Assembly (NCBI GenBank): GCA_022570795.1
Contig: JAKUDP010000008.1
Coordinates: 1,922,001-1,986,000 of the forward strand
DNA: 64,000 nt
Source of the DNA: Sphaerulina vaccinii
Taxonomy: Eukaryota > Ascomycota > Dothideomycetes > Mycosphaerellales > Mycosphaerellaceae
Direction of reading: 5' to 3'
Shown: positions 10,831-22,383 of the stretch, one piece after another
Layout: each line of letters opens with the position of its first letter
Numbering within the stretch: position 1 is the first letter of the stretch
Translations under genes and position numbers: made by a program
Notes under the pieces: model-generated
The model's database searches: none
The model's input: only the letters and a program-made list of their open reading frames with translations
What the model was told of the DNA's origin: nothing

Positions 10831-11301
10831 TCATGCAGCCTTCTTTGGCTCCGATCCTTTGACGAACTTGGTATGCGTACCGGTGGCTACGATCTTGCTC
10901 CTCTTGCCATCCTCAACCTTGAAGATGTTGATCCTAGTGAATGCCACGTTGCCGCCAACACGTTCCGCAATGCCTTCGATTTCGATCTCTTCGCCGACTT
11001 TGGCGCCACTCTGGTATGTGACATGAATGTCGAGTGAGACTCCACTCCCAGAACGCAGATCCCAGGTAGAGACTGCCATGCCGCCAGCCCAGTCGACTAT
11101 CGTGGCTGACACCGAGCCGTGGAGGCTGCCACCACTGTTCATGTGATCTTGTGAGAGCGGCAGTCTTGCGACAACATGTCCCTTGGTTGCGCTCGTGATC
11201 ACAATAGGTGTAAGGAGGAACTTGTAGATGGGACTTGTGGGCAACTTTGTGCGTACAAGCTCCTCGATGTGCAGGTGTTCTTGACTCTTCTCGCCGGCCA
11301 T
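10831..11301 (-). CDS. Hotdog-fold thioesterase (PaaI/ACOT13-like)
   Basis: Single-exon gene, 156 aa, the usual size for the 4HBT/PaaI group of acyl-CoA thioesterases. The helix and loop motif HMNSGGSLHGSVSATIVDW carries the Asn/His-Gly and Asp positions that form the active site between two subunits, followed by VSLDIHVTYQSGAKVGEEIEIEG and the C-terminal strand FTRINIFK...IVATGTHTKF. There is no signal peptide or clear organelle signal. The likely role is hydrolysis of small or medium acyl-CoA thioesters; the substrate cannot be inferred. It is divergent from the DDHD phospholipase gene. Confidence 0.85.
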   Translation of the reverse strand: MAGEKSQEHLHIEELVRTKLPTSPIYKFLLTPIVITSATKGHVVARLPLSQDHMNSGGSLHGSVSATIVDWAGGMAVSTWDLRSGSGVSLDIHVTYQSGAKVGEEIEIEGIAERVGGNVAFTRINIFKVEDGKRSKIVATGTHTKFVKGSEPKKAA

Positions 11302-11974
11302 GATTGGAGAATACTGCTGTGAGTGTCAGTTACTGGCGATAGCATCACAGTCAGTGCCGGCCACGAGGTGTATTGCCAACCGACGCGTGATCTGGCATTG
11401 TGATGTTTTGGTGTTGTTACCTTTGCAGAAGAGCTTTTTGAGTGGGAGAGAAATTTGATGAGAGCCAACGGAGAACAACAAGCTTTCAACTCCCGACCCT
11501 GTGCTGTGCTTGCTCGACCTCTCTTTTGTGACGTCGAATCAGACAGAAACGCGCGCATCCTCCAACTTGATCTTCGAATCACTCCTTCTCTTGCTTGCCG
11601 ACCGGTGGTGTTGACCTTTTTTCCTTCTTGTTGTCCTCTTCTCCTTCAATCTCGACAGTGACTTTATCCCAGACTTCTTCGCTTCTCGTACGACTAATGT
11701 TAGACGAGAGACTGCAATGCAATTGCAGCTTGAAGCTTAACTGAGACACTTTGGATAAGAACACGACGATCGCTATCGCACGTTTTACTGCTCCTCTACT
11801 ACAACAGAAGAGTTCGCCACGTTGGCTCGTCCTCCTCGCCTACCAGGGCTCTCTGGCTGGGCACAATACGTTAAGAAGAGTCTGCCTTCGTGGATATCAG
11901 ACTCCGAACAGATAAGCAGGTCAGCAACCCAGCCTAAGCTAGGACCTGCTCAATGGGCGCAGAAAAGCCCTGAT
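11302..11974. other. Divergent promoter region between thioesterase and DDHD genes
   Basis: Probable shared upstream region with 5' leaders. The frame of the DDHD gene is open back to a TAA at 11756 but contains no ATG before 11975. Confidence 0.4.
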
Positions 11975-14900
11975 ATGGCAGCTCAGGAGGATAGTGGGAG
12001 AGGCTATCTGAGCAAGTTGTCGCCATGGACACGAAGTCCAACCACAATGCCCAGCAAAGGCAAAGGCGGAGAACCAGAGCCGGCACCATTGCAGCAACAG
12101 AAAGGGGCAGACCATACCATCAGCCATAGACATCGATTAAGCTTGAGGAAGTATCCTCGAGATTGCCCCAGACTACGACCGCAGTGGTTTCATGCTGTAG
12201 ATGTTCCCAAACGACGACCCAACCTGAGCGGAGTGGTGAAGAAGGACGAGAAGCCACCAGGCGTGCCAAAGAAGTACTCTTCCTTCTCGACGAATGATTC
12301 GAAAGCGATCGAGGCAGCATTCCAGAAACTCTTGGAGGATGAAGATGCGGAAGACAAGTCGAGGGATCATAGTGGAGACATTGCACATGGGCGTTCAGAC
12401 GGCAAACCAAACTCCAGCCTGAGAGAGCGCAAAGACAGCAAGACGAGCATCAAGGTGCCAGTCAACGAGGACTATCTCTTCGATGTGGACGTGGAGAAGC
12501 GAGAGCTTGGTCCGGCATATTGGCATGGTCCAGTATATGATGTTCGGAGAGGAACATGGTTCTTTCAAGATGGTAGCGTACAGAGACCTTGCGATGAGAA
12601 TCTGGCAGCTCAACTGGAAGAGGGATACCTAAAAGTGAAGGCCTGGAAGCTGCCACCACCGCAGAAAGATGTACCTGCGAAGCCTCGATCAGCCTCGCAG
12701 CCAAGGTCCAGGCCAAATTCGTGGACGCCGGGGCAAGACATTAGCCCTTTGGCAGAGCAGACTGTCCCAGCTAAAGGCTCCAGCTCAGACCTCCGTAAGA
12801 AGGCTATGGAAGACTCGGCTGCAGGTAAGGCTGTTGATGGTGCACGCGATGAGCACTTACAGAACACGTATAGACTGTTCGGTGCACACATGAACTCAGT
12901 AGTAACGTATCAGGACGGCACTACAGCTTGGCTGTTGACTGATGACTGGATGACGCGAATGAATTATACTGTATATCAACGATTCACCTCTGGCTTCGCA
13001 GGTATCAAGGTCACTCGTGGCTGGGTCAATCCTGATCTTAAGAAAGACAACAAGGATGAGAGGTCTGGAAAGCCAGCCGAGGACAAGTCAAAGGACTCGA
13101 AAGATGACCAAGGGGGCGAAGATGTGGAGGAGAGCAAGGCTGAGCGTGTTAGCACGTCAGAGAACATGCGACAGACTCTACAACGACAGATGTCAGCTCT
13201 AATGGAGAACCCAAGTCAAAGCGAGGACCGTGCGAAGCAAGAAGAAGAGGCTCGAAAGCGTGATGAACGTGAGATCGAAGACGACTATCGCGAGACTGAA
13301 GGAGATGAGCAAGGCCGTGACATTGAACATCTTATACTCGTCACTCACGGCATAGGTCAACGCCTTGGCCTTCGACTCGAAAGCGTCAACTTCGTGCACG
13401 ATGTCAACACACTTCGGAAGACGATCAAGGCCGTCTATGCAGAATCGCCAGATCTCAAGGCACTAAACGCTGAGCTTGATGATGCCGAATCTGTCAACAG
13501 TCGGGTACAAGTCCTGCCCATCGCATGGCGACACCTGCTCGACTTTCCCAAGCAGAGTCTTCGACACAATCGCAAAGAGCACGATCTGGGCGACACTGAT
13601 GTCGATGACGAAGACTACCCAAATCTCGAAGACATCACGGTCGAAGGCGTGCCTGCAGTACGCAATCTGATCACGGATCTGGCCCTGGACATCCTGCTTT
13701 ATGATTCGCCGGCATACAAAGATCACATCTCAAGCCTTGTACTTTCCGAGCTCAATCGAATATACCATCTCTTCATGGAAAGGAACCCAAAGTTCGATGG
13801 CAAAGTGTCCTTCATCGGTCACTCCCTAGGCAGTGCTATCATGTTCGACATCCTATGCAGACAGGATCAACAGCCCAAACGAAGAGGTGAGCCAAACATG
13901 AAGCTCGACTTCCAGGTTGAGGACTTCTATGCCCTAGGTTCGCCAATTGGTCTGTTCCAGATGCTTGGTGGCCGCACAATCGCAGCACGTCCAAAAGCTG
14001 GTGATCGAGATCGTGCTTCCAGTAACATCGGCAGTATGGATGACCCAATGCTTGGACCACCTTCTTCTAAGAAGCAGAAAGATCTGACTCCTGCACACGT
14101 ACAAGGCGAGAACCCTGTGGCAAGGCCGAAGTGCGACCAGATCTTCAACATCTTTCATCCAACGGATCCTATCTCATATCGGATTGAGCCACTTATCTCA
14201 CCTGCAATGGCTGCCCTAAAGCCTCAACCCTTGCCATACACCAAACGTGGCATTTTCGGCGCACCTGTGGGCCAGGGTCTGACCGGAATAGGATCTCGAG
14301 TCAGTCAAAGTGTCAGCAGCATGTGGACGAGTATGGCGTCAAGCTTACTCACGAGAGGCCTGGGATATGGAGAAGAACCTACCAGGGCTGGCCTTGCTGC
14401 AGCTAAAAGCAGCGTGCCCTTGTCAAAGGGCCTAGGCACAAATGCACCGTCATCATCATCGAGTGGTGCTGGCACGAATATCGCGGGTGGTGTCCTTCCG
14501 CCTTCAAATGTGAAGGAGGAGGTTCAGCCAATTGGCGAAGAGAGGCACAATCAGGTCGCCGCGGATGTCCAGGCATCTCACGACAAGCAGCTACATCCTC
14601 CAACTCTTATTGACAACGAGCTCACGACTCTGTATGGCGATTTCGAGAAGCGCCGCAAGTCAGTACAAAGTGATGCAGAAACTCGCGATCTTGGTGCAGG
14701 AGCCATCAAAGGTACACCAGAATGGTCAGAGGCAGAAGAAAGAGGCAAGAAGCTAAGAAAGGAAGAGGAGAAAGTCAGAAGATTGAACAGTAATGGTCGT
14801 GTTGACTATGCTATTCAGGAGGGCGCTTTCGATATCAATCTGATCGCAGCCATTGCGAGTCATCTCTCGTATTGGAGCGATGAAGACGTCAGTCATTTCA

Positions 14901-14986
14901 TTATCTCGCAGCTGTTGAGTCGGCATCGTGTTGCGCGACCAGGAGGCGTTGCGTCTGGTGGTGGCTCAGCTTTGAAGCCGAAATGA
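11975..14986 (+). CDS. DDHD-domain phospholipase (PA-PLA1 family, intracellular)
   Basis: Intracellular lipid hydrolase related to phosphatidic-acid-preferring phospholipase A1 proteins; the yeast relative is Ddl1 (YOR022C). Product 1003 aa from a single exon. ATG 11975 was chosen because it is the first in-frame ATG and gives the family-like start GYLSKLSPW; the frame stays open further upstream without an ATG. The family block HRHRLSLRKYPRDCP and WFHAVDVPKR lies near residue 60. HGIGQR is near residue 458 and the lipase elbow GHSLGS near 615-620, with Ser617 the likely nucleophile. The C-terminal DDHD domain includes FNIFHPTDPISYRIEP, RVDYAIQEGAFD and SHLSYWSDEDV, which supply the D, D, H, D residues. 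A long charged, Lys/Glu-rich linker separates the N-terminal part from the lipase core. Confidence 0.9.
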   Translation: MAAQEDSGRGYLSKLSPWTRSPTTMPSKGKGGEPEPAPLQQQKGADHTISHRHRLSLRKYPRDCPRLRPQWFHAVDVPKRRPNLSGVVKKDEKPPGVPKKYSSFSTNDSKAIEAAFQKLLEDEDAEDKSRDHSGDIAHGRSDGKPNSSLRERKDSKTSIKVPVNEDYLFDVDVEKRELGPAYWHGPVYDVRRGTWFFQDGSVQRPCDENLAAQLEEGYLKVKAWKLPPPQKDVPAKPRSASQPRSRPNSWTPGQDISPLAEQTVPAKGSSSDLRKKAMEDSAAGKAVDGARDEHLQNTYRLFGAHMNSVVTYQDGTTAWLLTDDWMTRMNYTVYQRFTSGFAGIKVTRGWVNPDLKKDNKDERSGKPAEDKSKDSKDDQGGEDVEESKAERVSTSENMRQTLQRQMSALMENPSQSEDRAKQEEEARKRDEREIEDDYRETEGDEQGRDIEHLILVTHGIGQRLGLRLESVNFVHDVNTLRKTIKAVYAESPDLKALNAELDDAESVNSRVQVLPIAWRHLLDFPKQSLRHNRKEHDLGDTDVDDEDYPNLEDITVEGVPAVRNLITDLALDILLYDSPAYKDHISSLVLSELNRIYHLFMERNPKFDGKVSFIGHSLGSAIMFDILCRQDQQPKRRGEPNMKLDFQVEDFYALGSPIGLFQMLGGRTIAARPKAGDRDRASSNIGSMDDPMLGPPSSKKQKDLTPAHVQGENPVARPKCDQIFNIFHPTDPISYRIEPLISPAMAALKPQPLPYTKRGIFGAPVGQGLTGIGSRVSQSVSSMWTSMASSLLTRGLGYGEEPTRAGLAAAKSSVPLSKGLGTNAPSSSSSGAGTNIAGGVLPPSNVKEEVQPIGEERHNQVAADVQASHDKQLHPPTLIDNELTTLYGDFEKRRKSVQSDAETRDLGAGAIKGTPEWSEAEERGKKLRKEEEKVRRLNSNGRVDYAIQEGAFDINLIAAIASHLSYWSDEDVSHFIISQLLSRHRVARPGGVASGGGSALKPK

Positions 14987-15280
14987 TGAACAGCGTAGCA
15001 TAGCCTCCTTAAATAGTGCCCGATACAAGGCCTTCTTCGCATTGAGCCCATGGGATACCATCTGTGAAATATTCATCATCTTCCCCACCAAGCTTTTGCT
15101 ATACGTATCCACATAACCTAGGGGGAGGCAGTGCATGCTCTTTCGTATTGCCAAGAATCTTTCCCGAGCTATACGCTCATCACTTGCGATGCGACGGCCC
15201 ATCTTCGTGCTATTCGCTCATGTAGTAGTCTCGATGCTTGTCTCCCCAGCAGATCGATAACCTTGTCGAGATGTAACGGC
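14987..15280. other. Convergent intergenic spacer
   Basis: About 290 bp between the stops of the DDHD and RING/ankyrin genes; presumed 3' untranslated regions. Nothing else recognised. Confidence 0.35.
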
Positions 15281-16096
15281 TCAGGGCATCGCTAACCTGC
15301 CGTTCCCGATCCAACCATTCCAGACAATACCACCCTCTTGTCGCGCAACATCCTCTGCGGTTCTACCATGCGCATCCTTCAAACTTCTGATATCCACCTT
15401 TCCGGCTTGTTCCTCGCGCATCACGCCTAATGTAGCTGCCTCCTGATACACCAGAGCCGGGAATTCCAATTCTGCGAGATCAGATGCGAGTAGTAGAAGT
15501 AACCAAGCTACTTCACGATGGCCATTGGCAGCTGCGGCGTGAAGACCAGATTGCATGTCTCCGATGGTGTCCTGATAGCGGAGAATTTCGTCTGCGGTTT
15601 TGCTTGGTCCTTCTTCTTCGTCTTCATCGTCGGAGGCTGAGGAAGAGCTGCAGCTTTTGATAACTTCTGCTATTGCTCGATGATCACCTTCTCTGCAGAA
15701 TTCGAGGAATGCTCGGCATTTTCTCTCTTCTGGGTAGGCGTGGAGGTAAGATTCTTCTTTTAGGATTGGGAAGATGTCGATTTGTTTTTGGAGACCTCCT
15801 TCGTTGTGGAGGTCGACTAGAATCTTCATGTCCGCGACTGCTGATGATGAACTGGAGGATCCTGCTGTGGGTGCGCTTGAAATGTTCTGGTTGCATGTTG
15901 GACATGTTTGGATTTCGTAGGATTCTAGTAGGCATTCCCAGTGGAAGTGGTCACCGCAGGATAGTAGGACGTCGTCTGGTACTGTTTCCTTGCCTTCACC
16001 ATCACTCATGGAGACGTCGCCTTCATCGTCTGAGAAGTCGTCTTGAATTTCCACCACCAGCGGCTGGGAGCATTTCGCGCACACGGAGGAGGACAT
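15281..16096 (-). CDS. RING-like zinc-binding protein with ankyrin-type C-terminal region
   Basis: Single exon, 271 aa. The N-terminal 75 residues carry a RING-like ligand set: CAKC at residues 7-10, CGDHFHWEC near 47-55 and CPTC near 65-68, with an acidic insert (DDFSDDEGDVSMSDGEG) between the first and second ligand pairs. Behind a Ser-rich linker is a helical region with ankyrin-like elements (SGLHAAAANGHREVAWLLLL and KDAHGRTAEDVARQEGG). It could be an E3 ubiquitin ligase, but RING chemistry is inferred only from the Cys/His pattern and the ankyrin assignment is weak. No signal peptide or membrane segment. Confidence 0.7.
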   Translation of the reverse strand: MSSSVCAKCSQPLVVEIQDDFSDDEGDVSMSDGEGKETVPDDVLLSCGDHFHWECLLESYEIQTCPTCNQNISSAPTAGSSSSSSAVADMKILVDLHNEGGLQKQIDIFPILKEESYLHAYPEERKCRAFLEFCREGDHRAIAEVIKSCSSSSASDDEDEEEGPSKTADEILRYQDTIGDMQSGLHAAAANGHREVAWLLLLLASDLAELEFPALVYQEAATLGVMREEQAGKVDIRSLKDAHGRTAEDVARQEGGIVWNGWIGNGRLAMP

Positions 16097-16776
16097 CTTG
16101 GCGGCTGGTACTTGAATTCGGTATAGAGTTCTAGACCATCAATGTCATCCGTATGTCGTCTGTCTTCTTGCCCTTATCGGAAGTCCACTTGCATGTGATG
16201 AGTAGTAAATTTTTGTCGTCATTTCTGCATATTATTGCAAACACCGACTCTCCGTGCAGACGGCGCGCGCAAGGCGTGCAGGTTCAGCCACTGATCTGCC
16301 GTCGGTTTCGACGGGTGGAACCTTGTTCCATGTTTAAGCACATCGGTGCATGGATAAGATGCTGTTCCGGAGGTGATTCGAGCCGATTCGTCTTATGCGT
16401 CTTCCACTTCCATTTCTCTTGCTTGTGAGACCCGCGCCGGTGAATGCTTCGCTGGTAGTTGGCTTGCTCAGCCTCGATGATGATGTCCTTTTCATCTTCT
16501 TCGCTATACATTGATCCTAGAAGAATGGTGATGAACAGGGCATAGTGAACGAATTCGACGAGAAGCTTATTAACAGCTGGGCTAGCCTGTTCTACTCTGC
16601 TGACTACTTACATTACTTCCTGGTCGCAACGCGACGGACAAGGAGCAAGTCTTGGATCCGCGTTCGTTTTCGCTCATGAACCGGGTTCGCTGGTCCCTAC
16701 AATACTTCTGGTCGACGTCCGCTCTTTCTCGAAGATCTGATATGGGACGATAGCCTGGACTAGATCTTCTTCAAAT
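16097..16776. other. Divergent intergenic region, no gene recognised
   Basis: Upstream of both the RING-like gene and the Zn2Cys6 gene; likely two promoters. No repeat or RNA gene seen. Confidence 0.35.
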
Positions 16777-17999
16777 ATGGGCGAGAGGAAATCTCATGTG
16801 AAAAGTCGTATGGGATGCATACAATGCAAGGCACGCAGAGTCAAGGTACGTCGATCAAACCCCACGCAGACATGGGTTTACAGCACTGACAGGAGGCTAT
16901 CATTCACCAGTGCGATGAGAAGCATCCAACGTGCAGTAATTGTAGACGACGACAAGAACAATGCTCGTATAGAAATCCGACTCCCAGTCTCGCGTCGACT
17001 CCGGAATCAGGCGGAATAGGTCAAGCGAATGGATCTGCAACCGCTCCCCAGATTCACATCAAGCAGTTGGAGTTGATGCACCAGTTCTCATCAGATACCT
17101 TCTCGACATTATCGATCAAGCCCGCAGGACCCACGATTCAGCAGTTTGAGCTTCCTAAGCTCGCTTTCGAACATGCTTTCTTGCTGGATACAGTGTTCGC
17201 CATCACTTCACTGCATCTCGCATATCTACGACCACACGAAGCACACTGGCGTATTTCAGATGCAGCGCGCTACCAAGCACAAGCTATACAAGCCACTCGT
17301 CAGAGGGTGCAGAAGTTAGAGGCCTCGGAATGTCGTGCAATGTACCATTGCTCTTCTCAGCTGGGAATCATCGCTCTAGCCTTCCGTGCAGTCGATTTTG
17401 AGAGCGAGCAAGCCTCAACACCTTCCGAAACCTTTCGACAATTGTCACAGCTCTGGCGAGGAACATGGTCAATCTTGATGGCATCCCGAGACCTCATATC
17501 ACCGGAAGACTATTCCATATGGTTTCCTCATCCAGGTTGGGCACTGGAGCCCGATCGCAAGCCGACACCAATGCTGGACTCATTCTTGGACACTTTGACA
17601 TCGAAAGCAAAAGCGAATCCCAACGCGAAAGACGTGATCGTTCCCTTTGGTCCGGGCGTTTCCATGGAGAGAGAATCTGGCACGGGATGTCTGGTTGCGA
17701 TAGGAAAGCTCCAGATATTGTTCAACCTGTGCGAACCAGAGCCATCCAGGATCTTGGCCTGGCTCGTCGAGGTTCCTCAAGTGTTCTGGGATCTGGTCAG
17801 TGAGCGCGACCCCTTAGCCTGTGCGATCGTGCTGCTCTACAGCGTCACATATAAAACCCTGGAACATCACTGGTGGGCTAAAGGAGTAAGGCACCAGATT
17901 GCCGACGAGCTGTCGCCTATCGTAACTGAAGCAGATCCGGATTATGTTGATATTGCTGCATGGGTACAGAGTGCTGACTGGCACAACTTGAACGACTGA
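16777..17999 (+). CDS. Zn(II)2Cys6 transcription factor (UPC2-like architecture)
   Basis: Fungal DNA-binding regulator of 385 aa. Exons 16777-16845 and 16911-17999, with a 65-nt intron that splits the zinc cluster just before its third cysteine. After splicing the cluster has six cysteines spaced C-x2-C-x6-C-x6-C-x2-C-x6-C, starting CIQCKARRVK in exon 1. The rest resembles the short sterol-uptake-regulator type: the segment starting LELMHQFSSDTFSTL, then FELPKLAFEHAFLLDTVFA and ITSLHLAYL. The targets cannot be inferred. It stands alone, with no neighbouring pathway cluster. Confidence 0.85.
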
Positions 18000-19415
18000 G
18001 CGCGGCGAGAGCGAGCAAATGCTATGCGCACACGCCGGACTTTGTCAGAAACTCTGGTTATTGGGAAAGAGCTTCAACAGGAACACAGTCCTGCACAAGA
18101 CGCGTGACCAGACACAGGAGCACTCGATCAGGCTTTCAGGCTCGGGTGCCTGACAGGAGAATGCAGCGGAGCTCCACAATGAAAGACGGCCGCAAAGCAC
18201 AAAGTCTACGTCTCGCGACCATTTTTAGACTACAAGGCTACATCCTGCAAAAGCAGAGTGAGATTTCCGATCACAGAGCATGTGACTTTCCGCCAAATTG
18301 TTGGGCACCCACCAGAACGGAGGCGACAGGCGAAATGGACGATTGAAAGGAACATATACGAATACATTCCTACAGAGTGACGTTCAGACGTGGCCGCATG
18401 GTGTTCCAAATCAAGCCAATCTCGAAACCTTCAACCATAACAGGAATGAAGACAGGGATCCTGGCGAGCTCTACTGGACAAGCAACTCGCAGCGATAGCG
18501 AGAGGCAAAGGGCGTATTGGTACCAGCCAGCGGTATCCATGGTGATGTTCAATGATTTCTCAAGCTACGAGCCTCCAAGGTGCCTAGCTCAAAGCAGGCG
18601 ATACGAGGAGACATACACTCAGCTTGAAGACGACGGATGGTCGCTCAAAATGGCGACAAAGAGAGTGACTGAGAGGCATATCGCCCCACATTCGGACATA
18701 TTGTATAAAGAATAGCATACTACCATACCCATCAACGCAGAAGTTCTCTGTCATATGTCAAGCTAATGATAATGGTCTGGATCATGCTCTTGATTAGTCG
18801 CTGTCGCAACAAGACGTGGGTCCTTAGGGTTAGCCATAGCAGATTTGGTGAAGGCGACGACGATGAGGTAGCCCGTCAAATATGCCAAGCAGATACTCGA
18901 TCGATACACCATGATCATAAGATGACTCGATGGTAGTTTCAAGGCGTTTCTCCATGCTCTCCGAGCTTGATGTCGAAAAGGTTCGAAGAACGATATTTCC
19001 AAAAAATGCATGATACTCTGGAGCAGGGAGCCGAACCGCTGCAAGGCATAGCTCATCTTCATGTCCATGCAAACTCCGCTCGATATCTACCAGCACTTGG
19101 TTCGCGAAGAGAGTGTCCACGGATGGTTGTTCTGTGTCGCACTCTCGTCATCATTGTGATGGTTCTCTCTTGTACTCTTGCTAGTTGCGAAGGAACCGAA
19201 AGTCATTCCATCTTCAGTGATTATGCATTGTGGTTATACTTCTACAGATGTCTTTCCAGCTAATAATACTACTGTGTTGTCGTCAATCGTCCTCCCATCC
19301 TCCTCAGGGGTATCTCGGGTATATCCTATTCTCTACTTCCCAGCCATGAAACCATGAAACCATAAAACATCGTAACGCCATCGCGCCATAAATCATTAGT
19401 GCAGACCTCGCTCAA
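18000..19415. other. Intergenic region of 1.4 kb without a supported gene
   Basis: Several short open frames exist, for example on the minus strand between 18830 and 19120, but frames shift against each other and no exon chain or family motif holds up. It lies between the 3' ends of the Zn2Cys6 and DUF6594 genes. Confidence 0.4.
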
Positions 19416-21684
19416 TCAAGTGTGCTGTGGCACACATCCAGCAACTCCCGCGCTCACAAGGACATACGCAGCCGCGCAAACCATCCATTCGTTCAAAGGC
19501 ATCAGACTTCCAATTCGCGTCGTTGCAGCGACCAGCACTGCTCCAGTAGTGATTAGGATTGTGACAATGAGCCGACCTGCTAGTGTCGGTATTATGCTGA
19601 AGAGAAGAAGCGGAAGCATAGGAAGGAATGCCGCCAATGCTATTAGATGTTGTTGATTATTGTGCTCCACGTGCGCCAATGCAGAGGATGTCGTTGAAGC
19701 TCGTCTCGGTGTACCAGGTAGTATGAGATCGCTCTCGTTTTCAGTGGCCAAGAAGCGTGTTTCGAGCTCGTGGACAGGAGTCTTCTGTGCCAGCCATTCT
19801 CGATAGTTCTCCACCTGCTCCTTCTCTGCAATCGCAGAATCTTTAGTCAGACCGGCAAAGCTCGTCACAGCAGCATTGTAGTCCTTCGTCTTGAGGAAGA
19901 TGCGACCGAGAAGTTCTGTTCTTTGGTGATGCCAGTGAGTGCCATAATGCTTATCGCCTCTTCTAGAAGCTGGGGAAGGCGCGCGATCCTCGACAGGCGA
20001 ACGCTCCTCTCTCGCGATGATCTCATCTATTCTGCGAAGCTGTTCTTCCATCTCCTGGAGCTCGTCCTGCATATGCAGCAGAATCCTATGATTGAGGTAC
20101 TCGAACTTCCGATACATAGGCTGCACCGGGGAGTCCTGATTAGATAGTTCTCGGGCCAATTGCTCATATCCTATGATAGTCTGCTGCGCATTGTCCGGCG
20201 CATCTGGCGCTGGAGGCGGTGCATTGTGAGCTACATGGCCGTGCATAGGATGGTGAGCGACAGGGTAGACCATCGAGGCCGAAGGTGATGCATATGGATA
20301 CTGCTGTACCTGCATTTCATGCATATACTGCGCCCAAGCTCGCTGTGAACCCATTGATCGATTTGATGACGACGAATGTGATCTGTGCCGGCCATAAGCA
20401 GAATCGACCCGATGATGAGAGTGCGCTTGTTGATTCTGGGCGACATGGTGTCGCAGAGCATCTTGTTGCGCATTTAGCCTTTCATCGTGCTGCTGGCTTG
20501 GTGGCGGGAGTTGTGCAGCGTGCGAGTGTGATGTCGATCTCTGTCGCGCATCATATACCACATCGTCGAACCTCAACGCTTCATCGGTTTGGTGCTCGTC
20601 GTCTTCCGCAACGTCGCGAAGTTGAGGCAGCTTCTTTATGCTCCTCGGCGGTGATCTGTCCTCTTCAGGACTTCTGCTTCCACTCCTTCGACTGTCCACG
20701 GATGATGCATACTGAGCATCATACTTGCGGCGTAACTCTGCAACACTGCCACTGATGCTGCCACTCCGTGTCGCCGTGGGTGATGGAAAGGTCGATCCAC
20801 TTGATGGAGTGTCTGGTAACTCACTGGACCCAGCATCGGATGCTTGATAGTGCGACGACGATGATGATGAATGGACGGAGTGCGCATCCTGGCCATCGTC
20901 CTCGGTGGAATCCATGTACTCGAAAACGTTAGGCATTCCCACCTCTTGTAAGTCCGATTCGCTGACCGATGCTCGACTATGACCCCTTTTGAATCCTTCA
21001 CCTCGACTGCTTTTAGACATTTGATCGTAGGATTGCTGAGTGATGGTCGTGTTGCTACTAGACGAATGATCCGAGGCACGCGTCAAGGTAGAAAGTACTG
21101 ATAGTAGAGAAGGGTTTAGTCGTGGTAGTGTATTGCTCCGTCGGCGTGCGGATCCTATGTGTGCTTTGTGTGCTTTGACAGGCGACCTTTTGACAGCAGT
21201 CCTTTCCTCCTTTACTCTTCTTACGCGTGCTGGACTACGATCGCGTCGCTGCCCAGATTGTTGTATCCTCTTATTAGGTCTGCCGATGACACTCGATTCG
21301 CCAGTTTCCAGGATCCTGGCTAGCTTGGGTAGGAAGCTACTGCTCTCCGTGCGACTCCGACTTCTGTTGCTCTTCGATGGTGAACTCTTGTCCTGTTTTC
21401 TTCTTCGAGATGGTGTAGTATCGATGTCTACCCACTCTACTGAACCAGTCTTACTACCACTGCCTTCCGTCTTGCTACGGCGCCTTGACGGCAGCGCTCT
21501 TCTAGTCTCGGTGTCCGTCGAAGTGAGTTCCAACTTTGAAGGCGCCGAAGGTCGTCCTTGTCGTTGGTTCTGTACCGATTCTGGCTAGACGAACGTATCC
21601 GCCGTTAGTGTTGCGCAAAAATACCGAAGATCAGAGAAGAAGCTGGTAGGATAGGAGCAGCGACGTGTGACTTGTACTTACCAT
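19416..21684 (-). CDS. DUF6594 membrane protein with long disordered N-terminal region
   Basis: Exons 21684-21682 (ATG only) and 21584-19416, joined across a 97-nt intron (ATG|GTAAGT to TCTAG|CCA); product 723 aa. The first 450 residues are Ser/Arg/His-rich and low in complexity. The conserved DUF6594 part follows: GYEQLARELS, then PMYRKFEYLNHRILLHMQDE and a coiled-coil-like LQEMEEQLRRIDEII. The C-terminal third has hydrophobic segments (LIALAAFLPMLPLLLFSII, LIVTILITTGAVLVAATT, WMVCAAAYVLVSAGVAG), consistent with a C-terminally anchored membrane protein. DUF6594 proteins are abundant in filamentous fungi and have no established biochemical role. The ATG-only first exon mirrors that of eL42. 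Confidence 0.85.
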
Positions 21685-22383
21685 TGTCCTGGGCGGCGTC
21701 CCAGGGTAGCCTATACGGACTGAGTCAGTTGTTCTCGAAGCGTAGGAAACGAGTAAGCTCATGCATCGTGGTTGTGCATGCGGGCCAGCACTGGAGGGTG
21801 AAACAGAGAGCGCGAGACGTGGGCAACGGCGATTGAGCGCTGCATGGTCCGAACAAACGACAAATAGTAGACAGCAGTGGGAGAAAAGGGTGTCTCACTG
21901 CAGCCGGGAAGACTGGTGTAACTCCTAGGCTGTGGCAGATGGGCTTGGTCAGGGGCTATAATGGAAGCAGGCTTGACAAGGAATCGCCAGTTGCGCTTGC
22001 GAGCGTTGGATGCGCTGGCCCCGGTGGACTCCAGTGAATTGGAAGATGCTGCACAGCGCATGCGGCATGGCCTTCACTCGTCTCTTCGTTGGCTGGCGTG
22101 GCCGAAGAGTATCCACGCAGAAACCCATCGCGTAGGTAGAAGAAAATGTCCTGAGGTAGATGCACCTCATGCAAGTGTACATTCCAGTGCTCGAGGATGG
22201 AGTGCCTTGATTGGATGTGCGCTCATCTCGGTGATACCAGTACTCACGTGGTGGAAGGATGGTTGTAAATGATCTTCTCTCGGATCTCGCTGATGACCTC
22301 CGCGTCGGCAGCGGGCAGAGCCGCGTTCGTGGACTGTCAGTGTCAATGTCGAGATATATTGGTGATCAGACACATCATCCACC
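21685..22383. other. Divergent intergenic region
   Basis: Upstream of the DUF6594 gene and of mitochondrial uL11; presumed promoters and leaders. No further feature recognised. Confidence 0.35.

Noticed and set aside
11822..11974. Upstream extension of the DDHD gene from a TTG
   Set aside because: No ATG in this segment. The ATG at 11975 gives a family-like N-terminus.
18763..19210. Possible small gene on the minus strand
   Set aside because: Two overlapping frames look weakly protein-like but cannot be joined from an ATG to a stop with credible introns.
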